Shown piece after piece: positions 35,293 to 48,356 of a stretch of DNA of 64,000 nucleotides (position 1 is its first letter; the number at the start of each line of letters is the position of its first letter). Origin of the DNA: Sphagnum compactum. Lineage: Eukaryota; Bryophyta; Sphagnopsida; Sphagnales. The position numbers and the translations under genes were made by a program. The notes below the pieces were generated by a model. The model was not told the origin of the DNA, made no database searches, and saw only the letters and a program-made list of their open reading frames with translations. Where the stretch lies: assembly GCA_965153455.1 (NCBI GenBank), contig OZ234499.1, positions 7,140,515-7,204,514 of the forward strand. The letters run 5' to 3'.

Positions 35293-37026
35293 CCCCCTTA
35301 CCCACCACTTTGTTGAGTGCAAGAAGAGGAGAGGAAGGGAGAGTCAGTGGATGAAAGGAAACATCAGGCACAAAAACATGGAGGAGAGTGGGAGTGAGTG
35401 AAGAAGAAGAAGTGGCAGCAGCAGGACTGCTGGTGGTGGTGGTTTAAAAAGCAAGAGAGCAAGATGATGGGATTAGAAGAACCTTTGAAAGACACAATAA
35501 CATGGGGTTAACATTCACTAGTGGTGATGAGAGCAACATGAAAGCAAGGGGTTCAAGAGGAACTTCACACAGTTCAATGTGTGCTGATTGGGCAGCAGCT
35601 TTGAAAAGTTTCCTTTTTCTCTATCCATTTAACACACAAGGCATTCATGCAGACACCAAGCAAGAAGAGAGAGCATTGCACAGGATGTTGATGCTGTGGT
35701 GTTTGTGATGGTTTGGACATGCTTTAAGTAGACAAACTTTTGCCATACACAATTAATTGCCACCCACAAACGAGTAGCAAGCAAGCAACTCTTTATAACC
35801 AAGCAGTTCTTACATGCCACCAACATTCTCAGCAGAAATACCATTGTTCAGATTCTAAGGTACAGCTTCTCCTTGTAGTGCACATAAATAAATACAAAAC
35901 TCATTGAGCTATCTATCTATCTATCTATCTATCATCATCATCTAGGGACCTTAATTTTTTATTCCTTCAGTATTTCTCATAGAGCTCATCAATTCACTAT
36001 GTATGTACAGGTCTTTGAGCTAATCAACCTCAAGAGAGTCTGATTCATTTCCAACATTTACACTGAACTTTCTAACTGGAATTCCTGCTCCTATATGCAA
36101 TCAATCTGTCCTCCAAGCAACTTCCAAATTCCCTATTGATTATTATTACCTCTCAGCTCTGTTTTCTTGGATTCGATCCCAACTTGACCTGACTCTCTGG
36201 CTGGCCTTAAACAGTATTCAAGACTCTGGAGCATAGGTGAAGACTATGCACCTTCTAGTTTGGATACACCACCATGAAAGACACTTTAGAACCTTGCACA
36301 TGGCTTATAGTGTGAGGAGCAACTCCAGTGAGTGTTTTATTGTGTGAGCTAACAAGGAGAGGAGATTTTGGCATGCAGCTGCTTCTTTGCAACTTTTTTG
36401 CTGCTTCAGGACCTTTGTTCTTCGACAATAATAACGAGGAGAGTTTCATATATCCAGTTGCAATGTCTATGTTTGTTTGTTGTCGACACAGGACTGTGGA
36501 TTCCCAGCATGGAATCGTGATGATGTGTTGTTACCTTTAAGTACAGCAGAATCCTTAAGACAAGAGAGAGAGAGAGAGAGAGAGGTCATGTGAGACACAA
36601 ATGCAGGTGACGAGGGTGGTTCAAAAGCAGCTGACATGGCTCTTGTGCAGCTGACTGACACACACATCCATACTTCACACTCATGGTGACGTGATAGAAA
36701 ATGAGGAAGAGGTTAGTTACTATACCATTTCATGTGCCATTTTTTTTTCTGTCCCCTTCTTAGCCTGATGAACAATGATTTTTCACAATGTTATGTCAAG
36801 TTTCAATGGAATGTTTGTTGTTCAAGGTAATCCCTCTCTAATCACAAACCACCTGCCATGGAAAAGGCTTTCCCCCCCCCCCAAGAGGGTGCAGCAGGGG
36901 TGTTGTCTATAGGCCTGTCTTAAACCCTGTAAAGCAAGAGGAGAAACATAACTATATTTTTGTTAGCCTTGGTGTTTTTGTACAGGCAAAAGGAAAAAAA
37001 CTTTGAACAAAATGTCTGACCCCCTT

Positions 37027-40000
37027 TTAAGCTGTCCATGATGCTGATCTTGTCAGACAGGGCTTCTTCATCTTTTTATCTTCTTCCAACCCAATCATAC
37101 CCAAGTGTGAAGGGTCCTCCAACATCATCTTCGCCACCAAGTAACCAGCAATCGACCAGGTCTGAAACTTCCGAGCTTGTTTCCCAACATAACGGCCTAG
37201 CTTTCCATCATAGTACTCTGGCCACCCATCCTTTGATAACCTTTGCTCTACTTGCTCAATTGCACGGCGAGCAATTTGAGGTCGGCCAACCTTGATGCAG
37301 GCTGCCGTCAACATCCACAGCAGAACTGCATCCCCAAAACAGAAACTAATGGTTCTTAGCTCAAGGCAGGCCCACAAACCATGTTGGACAGTCATGTCAG
37401 CATTACAGTGACTAGAGCTGAACAGTGCCAATGACAGTAAATGTATTCCATCACAGTACTCACAAAAGAGAGGCAACCCTATCACATTTCCATACCAGCC
37501 AAACCACTGAGAAAAATTTCAAGCAGAGAATCTGTACCTGGCCAAGAGCCACCATTGTGGTAACTCCACCTGGTGTTCTTTGGATCACACCCAGTCACAA
37601 TACGCCAGTCATGACCCTCTAGGGCAGGGTAAGCAACCTTGAGAGGCATGTCTCCTATAAGCTCTGGCCAACGCTCCTCAAATAGGTCCATTATAGCTGT
37701 AGCCTGATCAGGTGTTGCGAGGGATGAGAGAATAGCCATACAGTTACCAATAGCAAACCATCGGAAATCCATTAGGGCCGGGCTTACATTTCCAATAAAG
37801 TAACCACCCTTCACCGGCAAAAAGTCAAACACCCAATCAGGAATGGAATCTGGAATCACGTTGAACTTGTTCACTGCCGTATGGGAATACTCTTCTGTTT
37901 TGTAACGATAGATGTTGTTGAGCTGTGCATGATCCAACCAGAAGTATTCACGTATGTGGAAGCTCAGTGCATGCAATCGCTTATCAATTCTCGCAAGAAA
38001 CTCTTTTCCTTCCCCCTCTGGTTTCAGCAAAATCTTGGCTGACCGCAAGGCCATAAAGAAAAGGGACTGAATCTCAATTGGATAGCCATAGATACCCTGT
38101 CACACCACCCAATGGATTTAAGCTGGTGCTAATGAAACATGTCAAGACTGCAAAGACAGTTTTTTATGAGATGAAGGACATCTTGATCCCAGTGACACAG
38201 TCAATTTGAATGCATGCATGTTGGAGTTTTTTTCTCCACATGGAAGGTGCTTGAAGCTACCCAGGTTTGATGAGAACACATACCATACGCCGATCAACCA
38301 TGCAGCATCCATCAGCACACAGGAGGGTTGGAAAAGTGTCAAAACCATCAGACAGACAAAGTGTCAAGATCAGCGTGATTCCTCGTTGGCAGTCAGGCAT
38401 ATCTGCAAGATTATGATCTCCTGTTGATTTCACATATGCCCGGAGAAGGATAATCCACCAGAATCCAGAGTCCACTGGGGCCACTCTGCCAATGGCACTC
38501 TCCCCAAAATCTGCTATCATGGTATCAGTCTTGCGAACTGGGTCATGAAGCACCTGAGCAGATCACATAGAAAAAATTCAGGACCTTTGTTATCATTCTC
38601 AGAGTGTGTCACCAGGACCAAATGCAATCTGGTGTGACATATTCCTACAATATTTGTGAGATTGAGTTCAGAGAAACTCCACTGTACCACTTTGAAGGTA
38701 ACTAACCATTGTGTTAGTCATCAAAATGAACATGACAAGAATAACCACAGTTGTAACACGTATCACAATGTATCGAACCCTCACCTTCATCATGAATGGC
38801 AGTGACTAGCTGCCATTTCTCCCCACTGACAAGTGAATAACAATCTGCTCAGATTTTCAGGCAAACAATTACATGAAAGGCTCAGTTTTTTGTTTTTGTC
38901 ACATTTCCAGAAGCACTGGGAAGACCCAGTCCTGACGTCACCTAGCACTCAAGACACATTGTAGTAGAAAGTATTCTTGTTCAATCTGCAGCAAGTTTGT
39001 GAGGGGAAGCTTCATTTCATTTCACCTTGCCCCTGTATAAGCAAGAATCTAAGCCTTAAGACATTGAGAGGCTCAAATATAAGGTAGTGATTGGGGCCTC
39101 CTACACCCTGAACATATCGTTTAGGCACACATACAAGTGACTACTCAGATGCAATACATCTACTTTATCCAACAGAAAACATATCTACAACATTGCTGAG
39201 AAAATTTCATAAAGAAAACTTTGAAGGTCACTCCAGATGCAAAGGTACCTTCAAGGACTTACATCACGTACATTTCAGTGGGCTTACGAAACCAACTTCT
39301 TAAGGATAATGAATCAGTCGAACAGATAAGCAAAAAGGCATTCAAGGTAACAGAGCAGTCACAACAATTCACCTTGAAACTGGCAGGCATTACACCTTCA
39401 CCGAGAGTGAAACAGTCAATTCGTTTCTCAATGGACTGAAGCCTCAAGGTCTTCAGTAGGAAATTCTTCACAATTTCAGGCTCTCCATTCATGAGAAAAG
39501 CCAAAGCACTTGGGACAAAGTCCCTCACAAAGACCTGGGCCAAACAAATCAAGATCAGTCAAATGCATTGAACTGAAAACCATTGTGATGACACTTGACA
39601 TGTTTCGATGCATGCCAAATGGAAAATTACAATTGTCATGTGCCAAAATGTGCTGTTTCATCACTTTAGAAGTACTTTTTCTATCTTACTTCTAAAGAGA
39701 TCACCCAACCAAGTTCCCAAGGTTTCCAACATCAGGATCAGACTTTCAAGGTCCTGTGATACCACCTTTCTGCAGAAATGTCAACAAAAGAGGTATGACA
39801 TGATAGTAAAAGAGATGGTTGAAAAATATGGGAAGGCAGGACAGAACGTTCATTGACTCTTAACATAAACATACATCACAAAGAACTACTGACCAAAAGG
39901 AACTGAGAACCAATAACAATATCGAATACCTTGACATGAAAATGAGGGATGGAATTGCACATTATGAATCCTTCCAGAAACTTATAACCTACCCCTGCAT

Positions 40001-40680
40001 TGAAGAAGCTGATATAAAAAACTAATTACAAATACAGCTTTCGGGTGTCAACCTTCTGGAACATGATGTGTTGTTGTATGAGGTCCTTGCTAATTGCATT
40101 GCCTCAGATGGTTAATGTCAACAAATGCACTTCTTAACCTACACATGCTACTCTGCCTCCTCCCGCAAAGTGGTGAGTGATGTCTGCAAATGAATACCTG
40201 ATTGTAATTGAGGGAGTCCTCTGATGGGTCCATGGCAGCAATTGTGCCCACAGGCTTGGATCGAAAGTATACCAAAGATCTTCGCAAGGCATCCCATCCA
40301 TCTGAAATCATGGGATGCGGTTCGAAGCTGTGATGCATGCTGGGTGTTCCCACCAAGGATCCAGAGCGTATGCTTGGAGACAGGAGGAGGCCCTCCAAGC
40401 ACTCTGAGCTTTTCACAGTCTCCAACTGTCTGAGAGGACGAGGAGACGAAAGACCGGACGAGATGAGTTCACTGAGAGCTCTTTCATCAAATGACCGGTT
40501 TGTGTGTATCGGTTGCATTGGCCGTGGCTTCACCTCGAGCATCTTCGCGAAATCGATGCCGTGATCTGTTGTTGCATCGCAATAGCCGCCTGGATCCACC
40601 AGGTTCTGTCCCAGACCTTCTGCTGTTGTAGTAGCAGTTTCCATTGAGAGGGAGCTAAGGCTCAGCATATCAAGAGGCAT
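37027..40680 (-). CDS. alkaline/neutral invertase, GH100 (cytosolic CINV type)
   Basis: Model: exons 40680-40198, 39534-39373, 38553-38284, 38096-37538 and 37325-37027, all GT-AG and in phase, giving 590 residues. The enzyme hydrolyses sucrose to glucose and fructose. Family landmarks run in order: [12 protein letters not shown] and SFEPHPM in the N-terminal part, [23 protein letters not shown] across the first junction, [29 protein letters not shown] (with the Asp usually assigned as acid), [16 protein letters not shown] in the form [16 protein letters not shown], and [19 protein letters not shown] (with the probable catalytic Glu). The end WTA follows TRSAS, where Arabidopsis CINV1 has its 14-3-3-binding phosphoserine. 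The ATG at 40680 is the first after an in-frame stop at about 40777. No plastid transit peptide is evident, favouring the cytosol. In exon 2 the usual Gly-Trp before EKR is Ser-Ile, a local oddity. Confidence 0.96.
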
Positions 40681-40749
40681 CAGTGCGTACCTACCCGTGG
40701 CAATTGGCTGATGACGGACAGTCGGCCAGCCGCGGTGCACAGACTCCCT

Positions 40750-40779
40750 CTTCTTCTTCTTCTTCTTCTTCTTCTTCTA
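40750..40779 (-). repeat. (AAG)n run just upstream of the invertase start
   Basis: Nine GAA/AAG triplets on the minus strand lie about 70-100 bases before the ATG. They are read in frame with the invertase but preceded directly by TAG, so this is leader, not protein. Confidence 0.8.
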
Positions 40780-40780
40780 A

Positions 40781-42316
40781 GGTTCTTGTCGTTCCCAATT
40801 CCGCACCACCAGCGGTCGGAAACGGTTGTGATTTGGTGGCAGGATTTCGGTAACTGATGCTGCTGCTGCTATTCAAGATCGAGACCCCGCGTTACATTTG
40901 AAGCTTGATGGAAGAAGAAGGGCTTGAGTCGCAGGGACGTGGACGTTCTTCACACTAGGGTATGTAGGAGGTGCTCAAGATCACTACAGAGAAGACAGAA
41001 GAGGAGCAAACGACAGACATTCAGTGATGAGGACAGACAGTTACATTGCACACACAAAGCTTGAATAGTTGTACTCTTGCTAGATACTATAGATGCGACT
41101 TTCTTTTCTCTACACGCTGCTGCTCATTCGCTTCGGAAATCGCCGTTTTCTCTCAGAACTCCAATAGACAACAAACATACGACACTAGTAGAATGTGCAT
41201 CTGATGATTTCTTCTTCGAAACCACAAAAAATGCACCAGGCAGGCAGGCGCCTTTGCATTCAGATTCTCTCTGGCCAACAGGGGACTTGCGACAACGCAA
41301 AATCTACAACTCAATGTCTGTCAGTCGACTTGCAAAACTATAATCGAAGGAAGAAGCAACGACGACATAACATTCTGTAGTCAGAACGAAGTGGACACCA
41401 GGTGCTTCAAAATGTGTGCAATGCGCGGTCGGTCGACGAAACGGGCTTCACAAAACGCGGCGGGGACCAAGAAGATAGGACTTGCGATCGATCAAGAGTT
41501 TCACTGGAACAACAACAACAAAGTAATGTGCATCTAAAGAGAAGAGGAGAACGGTAGTAAACCAATGTTTCTCCAGAATTTTCTGACAGACAAAGAAAAG
41601 AAAAGAAAGATACAACATGCGAAAAAAATCCTAAGGGAGGAGCAAATTGAGAATTCTCTCCATTTTGGATGCGGTGAAATCTTAAGCCACCACCACCATC
41701 ATCATGATGATCATCATCTTAGCACAAGTCTAAGAATCCCGTAAGAAGAAGCCTAAATGTAGTTGTTCTAGAAAACAACTAATGTCGTCAACAACATAGA
41801 GTGCACAGATTCCACCGAAAAGAAACAAAAGAGAACACAAACAGAGAGCGTCGTTCTCTTTTACTTTCTCTGTGTGTGTGTGTGTGTGTGTGTGTCTCTC
41901 TCTCTCCAGGAGGAAACTAGTCTTCTCAGATGTGAGTGCAGAACGGTTCTGAGAAAAAGAGAAATAGTCTTTTGGAAGACCAGGTTTTATAGCAATGCGG
42001 GAAGGAACAACAACGACAACATGCCAGTTTTTAGGTGATGCCGATCCCGGTATAAGCAGCAGCCGCCCGAAGAGAGAAGAAATGCACAACGCTCTCACTT
42101 CCTCTCCGCATTCTCGTTCCTACCAAGAAAAACCAACCACAGCAATGCAATGCCCACAAAGAGACCGCCGCGGCGCGCGCGCGCACACACACAACACACA
42201 ACACACGCAGCAACAGCAGGAAGCTGAGAAAAAGACGGGCAAGACGGGCAACGGAACAAAGGCCGAAACACCGGGTGACCCGGACGTTCCCGCCGGGTAC
42301 AAATCGTCCATTCACA
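40781..42316. other. probable 5' leader/upstream region of the invertase
   Basis: GC content rises compared with flanking DNA. There is a (GT)n-(CT)n microsatellite at 41871-41906 and a CG/CA-rich stretch at 42165-42200. ORFs on both strands are low complexity. A leader intron is possible but I could not fix splice sites. Confidence 0.4.
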
Positions 42317-42785
42317 GGTAGGTACCGTTCACTGTAGGTAGCATAATCCGCGGGTGTTGGACGGTTCCTAGAATCCGGGCAGATTCCCGCCAGTTATCAT
42401 CCCAGGTCTATATATACCCACCTGCTCCATCGCCGGTTCTAAATAAAACACTCAAACAAAAGTTCGGCATATAACCACGGTTCCCAAACTAATCGACAGT
42501 CAAAGAACCAGACAGAGAAACGCCGGTTCCTCACGTAGGGTAGGTACGGTTCTCTATGGGGATTACGATATCCCCGGAAACGTGAATATTTGACCAGCGG
42601 GGCGGTTCTCAGAAATCGGGACGGATGCCCACCAGTCAGCATCCCGGGTATATATACCCACCCACTTGCCGGTTCTACAACGCTCCAGCAAACGAAGCCC
42701 GCCCGGCATAATAACCGTGGTTCTCCAAAAGTCAAAGAAAAGTCAGAGAACCATCCATAGAACCACCGGTTCTTTTCGGTTCTTT
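42317..42785. promoter_or_regulatory. duplicated TATA-containing block upstream of the invertase
   Basis: Two related units (about 42317-42538 and 42539-42785) share GGTAGGTAC, CGGTTCCTAGAATC/CGGTTCTCAGAAATC, a CAT-CCC block, TATATATACCCACC at 42409 and 42649, CCGGTTCTA, and a closing AAAGTC/AGTCAAAGAACC block. TATATATA is palindromic, so strand is not fixed; the nearest gene is the invertase on the minus strand. The word (C)GGTTC(C/T) occurs about ten times. Confidence 0.5.
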
Positions 42786-42977
42786 CCCAAAGACCACCCC
42801 CTCTGGAAGGTGGGTTTTCTTTTTTTCTTTTTTTTTTCTTTTTTTCAGATAACTGGAACTGGTGATTCTTTTGGACGGAGGTCGTGTTTACCGAGGAAAA
42901 TATGGTCCCTTTAGGAATCTTTTTTGACAGGATCTTTACAGTGGGGTAAGGCCCTTGTACAAGGGCCATATCAGGAG

Positions 42978-43008
42978 GTTTAGGGTTTAGGTTTAGGGTT
43001 TAAGGTTT
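42978..43008. repeat. short interstitial telomere-like repeat
   Basis: Imperfect TTTAGGG units, the plant telomere repeat, occur four times including one shortened unit. A further TTTAGGG lies near 43464. They are too short to be a telomere and are probably a repair scar or telo-box. Confidence 0.7.
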
Positions 43009-43463
43009 GAGCCAAGCAATCCGCCAGTGGCCTCTCCACAGGCATTATCTTTTTTTTTGACATGCCTGTCAACTCTTTCTTTATTGTGATTCTAATGGGT
43101 ACCCATGAGGTATTATCACACCCCAAAAAAAGGAAAGGAAAAAAAAAACAAAAAAAAAAACTACGGGCATTTTTTGTGCCATGTAAAAAGCCCTCCCCAC
43201 TCGGGCTTTACCTACACTAATTTTTATTTTTATTTTTCTAAACCATTAGAAAACAACTCCGCAGGTGCAACCCTTTACATATTATGCAACGGGGTCGTAG
43301 TTCCATTCATGAATAAGTCAAGCCCGGTAGGTGGAACTCTGTTTCAACTGGCTCTCCCAGGGCCTGTTCCAGTGCATAATTGATGTTCAACCCCCCTTTA
43401 TAATCATCACAAGTAGAACTAGCAGAACCAAAAGTGAAAACCCTAAACTTGTCCCACTTAGGG

Positions 43464-43919
43464 TTTAGGGCACCTCAATACTTACACCAAGACCAGTTAG
43501 TTACATTCGGAGGAATTTCAACTGAAATTATCAATCACCCTGTCTTCACCCTCTGTCTGTGGGCCTGCTTTCTCCCCCCCCCCCCTTATAATACCTGTCC
43601 TCTCTTTCAGTGGTATCCGCAAAGTAATGAAATTTTATTAAATCTCAGTATGAAATACTGAAACTCAGCATTCAATGCACAATGTTGAAGGATTTAGGGC
43701 ACCTCAATACTTACACCAAGACCAGTTAGTTACATTCGGAGGAATTTCAACTGAAATTATCACCACCCTGTCTTCACCCTCTGTCTGTGGGCCTGCTTTC
43801 ACCCCCCCCCCTATAATACCTATCTCCTCTTCTTTCAGTGGTATCCGCAAAGTAATGAAATTTTATTAAATCTCAGTATGAAATACTGGAACTCAGCATT
43901 CAATGCACAATGTTGAAGA
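43464..43919. repeat. 229-base tandem duplication containing MITE sequence
   Basis: TTTAGGGCACCTCAATACTT starts at 43464 and again at 43693, and the two copies match nearly base for base apart from C-tract length and a few indels. Each copy joins non-MITE DNA (CAAGACCAGTTAGTTACATT) to the left part of the GAGTTAT MITE. The MITE fragment was therefore already there when the block duplicated. Confidence 0.88.
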
Positions 43920-44188
43920 CTGATTATTATCGTAGTTGTACAGCTAGGATGCCACCAGCGAAAAATATACCTATGTCGCAGCAGCAGCAGTGGAGGTGCT
44001 CAGGAAAAACGAAAGACAGGATGAAACTCAGTTTATTATCACCCAAAGTGCTGTAAAAGACTACTGTAGTGTGGGCCCAATTATTTCGTTTTGTAAAATT
44101 TTCATTCCCAGTTTTGGGTTTGATGCCCTATTATGCCAAAACTGACCGTTCTCCTCGCCCCCTAATCGTGAGACTTTACGGATAACTC
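43532..44188 (+). mobile_element. rearranged GAGTTAT-family MITE
   Basis: The left interior is present twice through the 229-base duplication and is followed by the rest of the family interior (GTACAGCTAGGATGCC, 'gaaagacaggatgaaactcag'). A terminus CTTTACGGATAACTC|TA is at 44174-44190. No matching left terminus is visible. Confidence 0.65.
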
Positions 44189-47100
44189 TATTTATGTCAG
44201 CAAAATTCAGGTGCAAATTGTGGCAGTTGTTTACTGGGCGAGGTTCCTGAGTAACTCTTCTTTTTAATAATATAATTCTCGGGGTACATGCACACTCCTG
44301 CAAAAAAATACTTTAATGTAGTATTATTGAAAGTCTGACCACTTTGCAACTTTTTTTTTCCTCTCTCTATTATTTTCTGGTATGGTTTTCAATAGTTCAT
44401 CATTATTTTATGTCAATGTGAAATTTAATTTGAAGTAATATAAATATTATAGAACATGAAAAAGCACATGTTAATTTTTTATTTTCACTTCCATCTTGGT
44501 GGGTAGAGAAGAAAAGTGAAATAGTTTAAAAAGGATATATAGGAGATAATTATTAGCAAAGGAGTTAAATAGTTATTTGGAAAAGAGGTAATTATTAGGA
44601 AACAAGTGAGGCAATAAGTTTGGAAATAAAATAGTTGTCTCTAGACTTGATGAGTGACAACCATTTTGGGAATTTTTTTGGCACTAAAATTTCAAAGAAT
44701 TGGTATATGAGAAATTTTGCATAGTTTTTCATATGATCATTCATAGACAATTAATTTTGCATGATCCTTCGTATGATTGTCCTTGAACAATTCCAAAAAT
44801 AATTATCTCATTTTCAAGCCTAACATTCTCACTTCTTTCTTAATAGTTACCTCACTCCTTTTCCTTACTCACCAACATGAATATGGATATGAAAAGACAA
44901 ATCAATATGTGCATTTTCACACTCATGATATTTATATTAATTCAAATTAAATTCGACATTGGTATAAATAATGATGAACTATTGGAAACCATTTGGGAAC
45001 ATAAGAATTAATAATAATAATAATAATAAATTTGCAGACATTGGTAGTGTGGAACCCAAATAAAACAATACATTAATCTCTTTCTTCATGATGGTTCCTT
45101 TTAATGGGTTTTTTTTATAAAAGTATAGTGGGTCAAATTCCATAACATTTATTCATTGGAAGTGTTGAATTCAAATCATTCTAAGCCCATGTGAAGTGAA
45201 ATTTAGGCATGAGATAATTAAGAAGTGATATTTCCTTGTGAGGCTTGGTTGCATGGGTAGTGTGTCGCATTTTTTATTTTATTTTTTTATGGTGCTCAAA
45301 GTTTTGCCATAACTTTGGTGCAAAAGTTGTCCCACTTTATTTCGGATGACTAATCTTAATTTTTCATATTTTAAGGAAACACTTTGCAATTTTGTTTAGC
45401 TTGTTTTGTACACCATGTTTTTCAAATCTAACAATACATTTTTCCTTTTTTTATACGTGCATAGATTTATGAAAAAATATATTTGAGGCTCTTATTATAG
45501 TGAAAATTACCTACCAAGGGCAATGTTTTCTTAAAAACTAAATTTTGCCACTTGACAACCCACCCAAAAAAGGTCGTGACTTCTACAAAGGAATTTTTGG
45601 AAAAAAATCTCCCAAATTCACCACATTTGAAAGAAAAAAATTAATTTATTTGTCATATTTAGACTATAAGTTCTTGCAAGTCACCAATACATAGAAAGGT
45701 TTTTTAATTCTACTTTTTCTCTCTACATGCAAATCAAATTTGTCGAAATCCTCTTGTGGAGGAATGTTAGGCCACCTACCTTATGAAATTTTAAAAAAAA
45801 ACTTTCACCCACCTTGGCATATGCTTTTAGGGTTTAACCCAACCATTTGGAAAATTAGAAATACATATCGATTTACTCCACCAATTCTTCTAACTTTACA
45901 TATAATAAATTCCATTTTTATTTTATCTTGGGAACAAAATCAAATTATCTACCTCTCTATCATTATTCTAGGGGTCATCTTGGTGCAATGATTATTTTGT
46001 GAAAATTTGCAATGTTTGTGAATTTTCAATTAGACGAAATCCACCGATTTTGGAAGTATACTATGGCCCAAAGTGAATTATCTGATTTTAGTTTATTTGT
46101 CGGTTTCAATTTTAATTCCCCAGTTGATTATTGGGTATTTGGAGTGTCAATTCTAAATTCTTTCACAAAAATTGAAATTGGAATTAATTTTAAAAACTAG
46201 AATTAAGGCCAAATCTAAAAACTAGCCTCTAGCTCTAGCTAGAACCAAAATCAACCCCCAAACCTATTGCATACAATTTATAATTATTCATTTTTAAACA
46301 ATACTTTATTTTACAAATTTTTATTTTAATTTTTTTAAAAACTAGAGTTTGACGTTGTAAGTTTGAGGGGAAAAAAAATTAAGTTTGCATTTTTTATAAT
46401 ATATTGGCGGGTGGGGGGTGTGATATTAGGCATGTTCATGTTTTTTTCGAACATGTCTCAAGTTTATAATTTTTCTTTTGGTTTAGGCATGTAATTAATA
46501 TAATAGGTGGTCACTTTTTATTGGTTGTATAATGGTAGTAACTAGAAAAAAAATTAGTTTTGGGCTTTGCGTAGGCAGGTGGAACTAGATCTCGTTTGGA
46601 ATTGGGTCCACTTACCATTTATCTATTTGTAAGAGCTAGGAGTTTTGAAATGTGAACTAGGTCCAAAACTTGACTTAAGGTTTTATCAAAAAATTTAAAA
46701 ATCTTTGAGTCAAAACCAAATGTTTTATTTCTTCTTCTTCACAATGAATTGACATTCATTTGTGCCTAAAAAGAAAAGAAAAAAAGAAACCAAACAAAAC
46801 AAAATCAAATGTTTTTCTCCAAAAAAATTGGAACTAGGATCGGAGGTTCTATTGAAAACAAGAACCAAACAACATTTGTTTAGAACTATTAGTTTTAGTT
46901 CCAAAGACTCAAATTGGAACCTAACCAAAAAAAACCTTAATATAATTGAAACCTCCAAATCAACATGTAAGGGAATTGACCTAAGAATCTAAACTTGATT
47001 CTAGGTTAGGGGTGATGAAACCAACATTCAAGTTCTTTTTAAAAAATTTAATAATCGAATGTGGGTGGTCCATTAGGTTTTAGGTTTAGAACTTGAAACT

Positions 47101-47224
47101 CAACCGAGCTGAATTTCTTTTCAAAATATTTGTTTTTGTTTTTGTTATAAAGCTTAAAGGTTTAATGGTTCTCCTTTAGAGTCTTCTTTTTTTTTGCGTT
47201 TCATGTGTTTCCATCAAGTTTTTT

Positions 47225-47375
47225 TTTCCTCCATTGCCTTGTGTTTTGCAAATTGTCTCCATCACCTTGCATTTTGCTACTCATTTCCATCGCCTCAAGT
47301 TTTGCAAGTTTCTCCATCACTTTGCACTACACCAAGTCTCCATCATTGTACATTCTATAGTTCTTCTCCATCATG
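47225..47375. repeat. degenerate minisatellite with CTCCATCACC core
   Basis: CTCCATTGCCTTG, CTCCATCACCTTG, TTCCATCGCCTCA, CTCCATCACTTTG, CTCCATCATTG and CTCCATCATG follow each other at intervals of about 25-33 bases, often joined by TTTTGCAA. The resulting Ser/Leu/Phe-rich ORF is not considered a gene. Confidence 0.6.
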
Positions 47376-48320
47376 TTATTCAATGTTTACATTGTCTTTT
47401 CTTTTGTGCATTTGTAATTCATTTCTAGAGCGTTGTTTGTTGTTACTCAATTTTAGTTTTCGTCAAGTAATTAACCAAAAACTTGGCCTTTGGATTTTTC
47501 CCTCACACTTTCTTGTGCGATTTTTCTTTGTTAGGTGGATTTTCATTTTGTTGTTTGCTTTCTTTCTATGTTTTGTGTTCTTGTAAGTCACCTTGTCCAT
47601 TGCATAATAAAGGTCGTCATCCTTGACAAATAAGGTATGTCTTCTTGCTATTCTATTTTAAATTGGCCTCCTTTTTTTTTTACCCTGGTGTTTTATTTAT
47701 CAAAGGTTCATGTTGTTTTGTTGTTTCTATTAAGGTTTTAAGAAATGAAGAATGTGCACCATGAAAAAAACCCCCGTAATGTGGTTGATTTTATCATGGA
47801 GTCAATAAACTTGAAAGTTTTGGAAGAATTAGTATCCTTGGGTGGTACCGTTAACAATGTTATACCTTCATCTTATTGGACACATCAAAATTTACAAAAA
47901 TCAATGAAACACTTAAACAAGGATTTTCCTTAGAATTTTATTTTTTTGTAATTTACCAAGTTGAATTTTTTAAAAAAATTTGAATGATGTTAAGAATACT
48001 TTGTATTTTGATGTTCCCATTCATTGCATTTAGCAAAAGTTTTAGAAATGTAACAATGTTTATTTTCTATAAATTATTTTGTCACAAACACAAGTTTGAA
48101 ACATGTTTTGACTTTATTTTCTTACAAACTTTTTTCCTAAGGTACCTTTAATGGTATTCAATTTTAATATTTTTTAATTGAATAGGTTTTAATTATTTAT
48201 GAATATTCAAAGCTCAAAAATGTGATTATGAAAAGGAAATTTTTAATTAGGAAAAAAAGTTGTAATAATTTCAAACGTTTTTATTCCAGTGAACACTTTA
48301 GGCCATAAGCTTTGGCATGC

Positions 48321-48356
<36 letters not shown>

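Larger units (their letters stand above)
32546..36900. other. gene-free DNA downstream of the invertase
   Basis: ORFs under 100 codons on both strands carry no recognised domain. Microsatellites: (ATCT)n at 35910-35933 and (GA)n at 36563-36584. Two structured pieces are listed separately. The stretch nearest the invertase (about 36700-37026) should include its 3' UTR. Confidence 0.5.

Noticed and set aside
40681-40740. Extension of the invertase upstream to 40740
   Set aside because: The ORF begins there only with GTG; a TAG lies just beyond the AAG run, and the first ATG is at 40680.
41995-42321. A 108-codon plus-strand ORF upstream of the invertase
   Set aside because: Low complexity (Thr, His, Gln runs), no domain; it sits in the GC-rich leader region of the opposite gene.
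47194-47586. A 130-codon Phe/Leu/Cys-rich ORF resembling a membrane protein
   Set aside because: Much of its first half is a degenerate CTCCATCACC repeat in frame and it has no family match.
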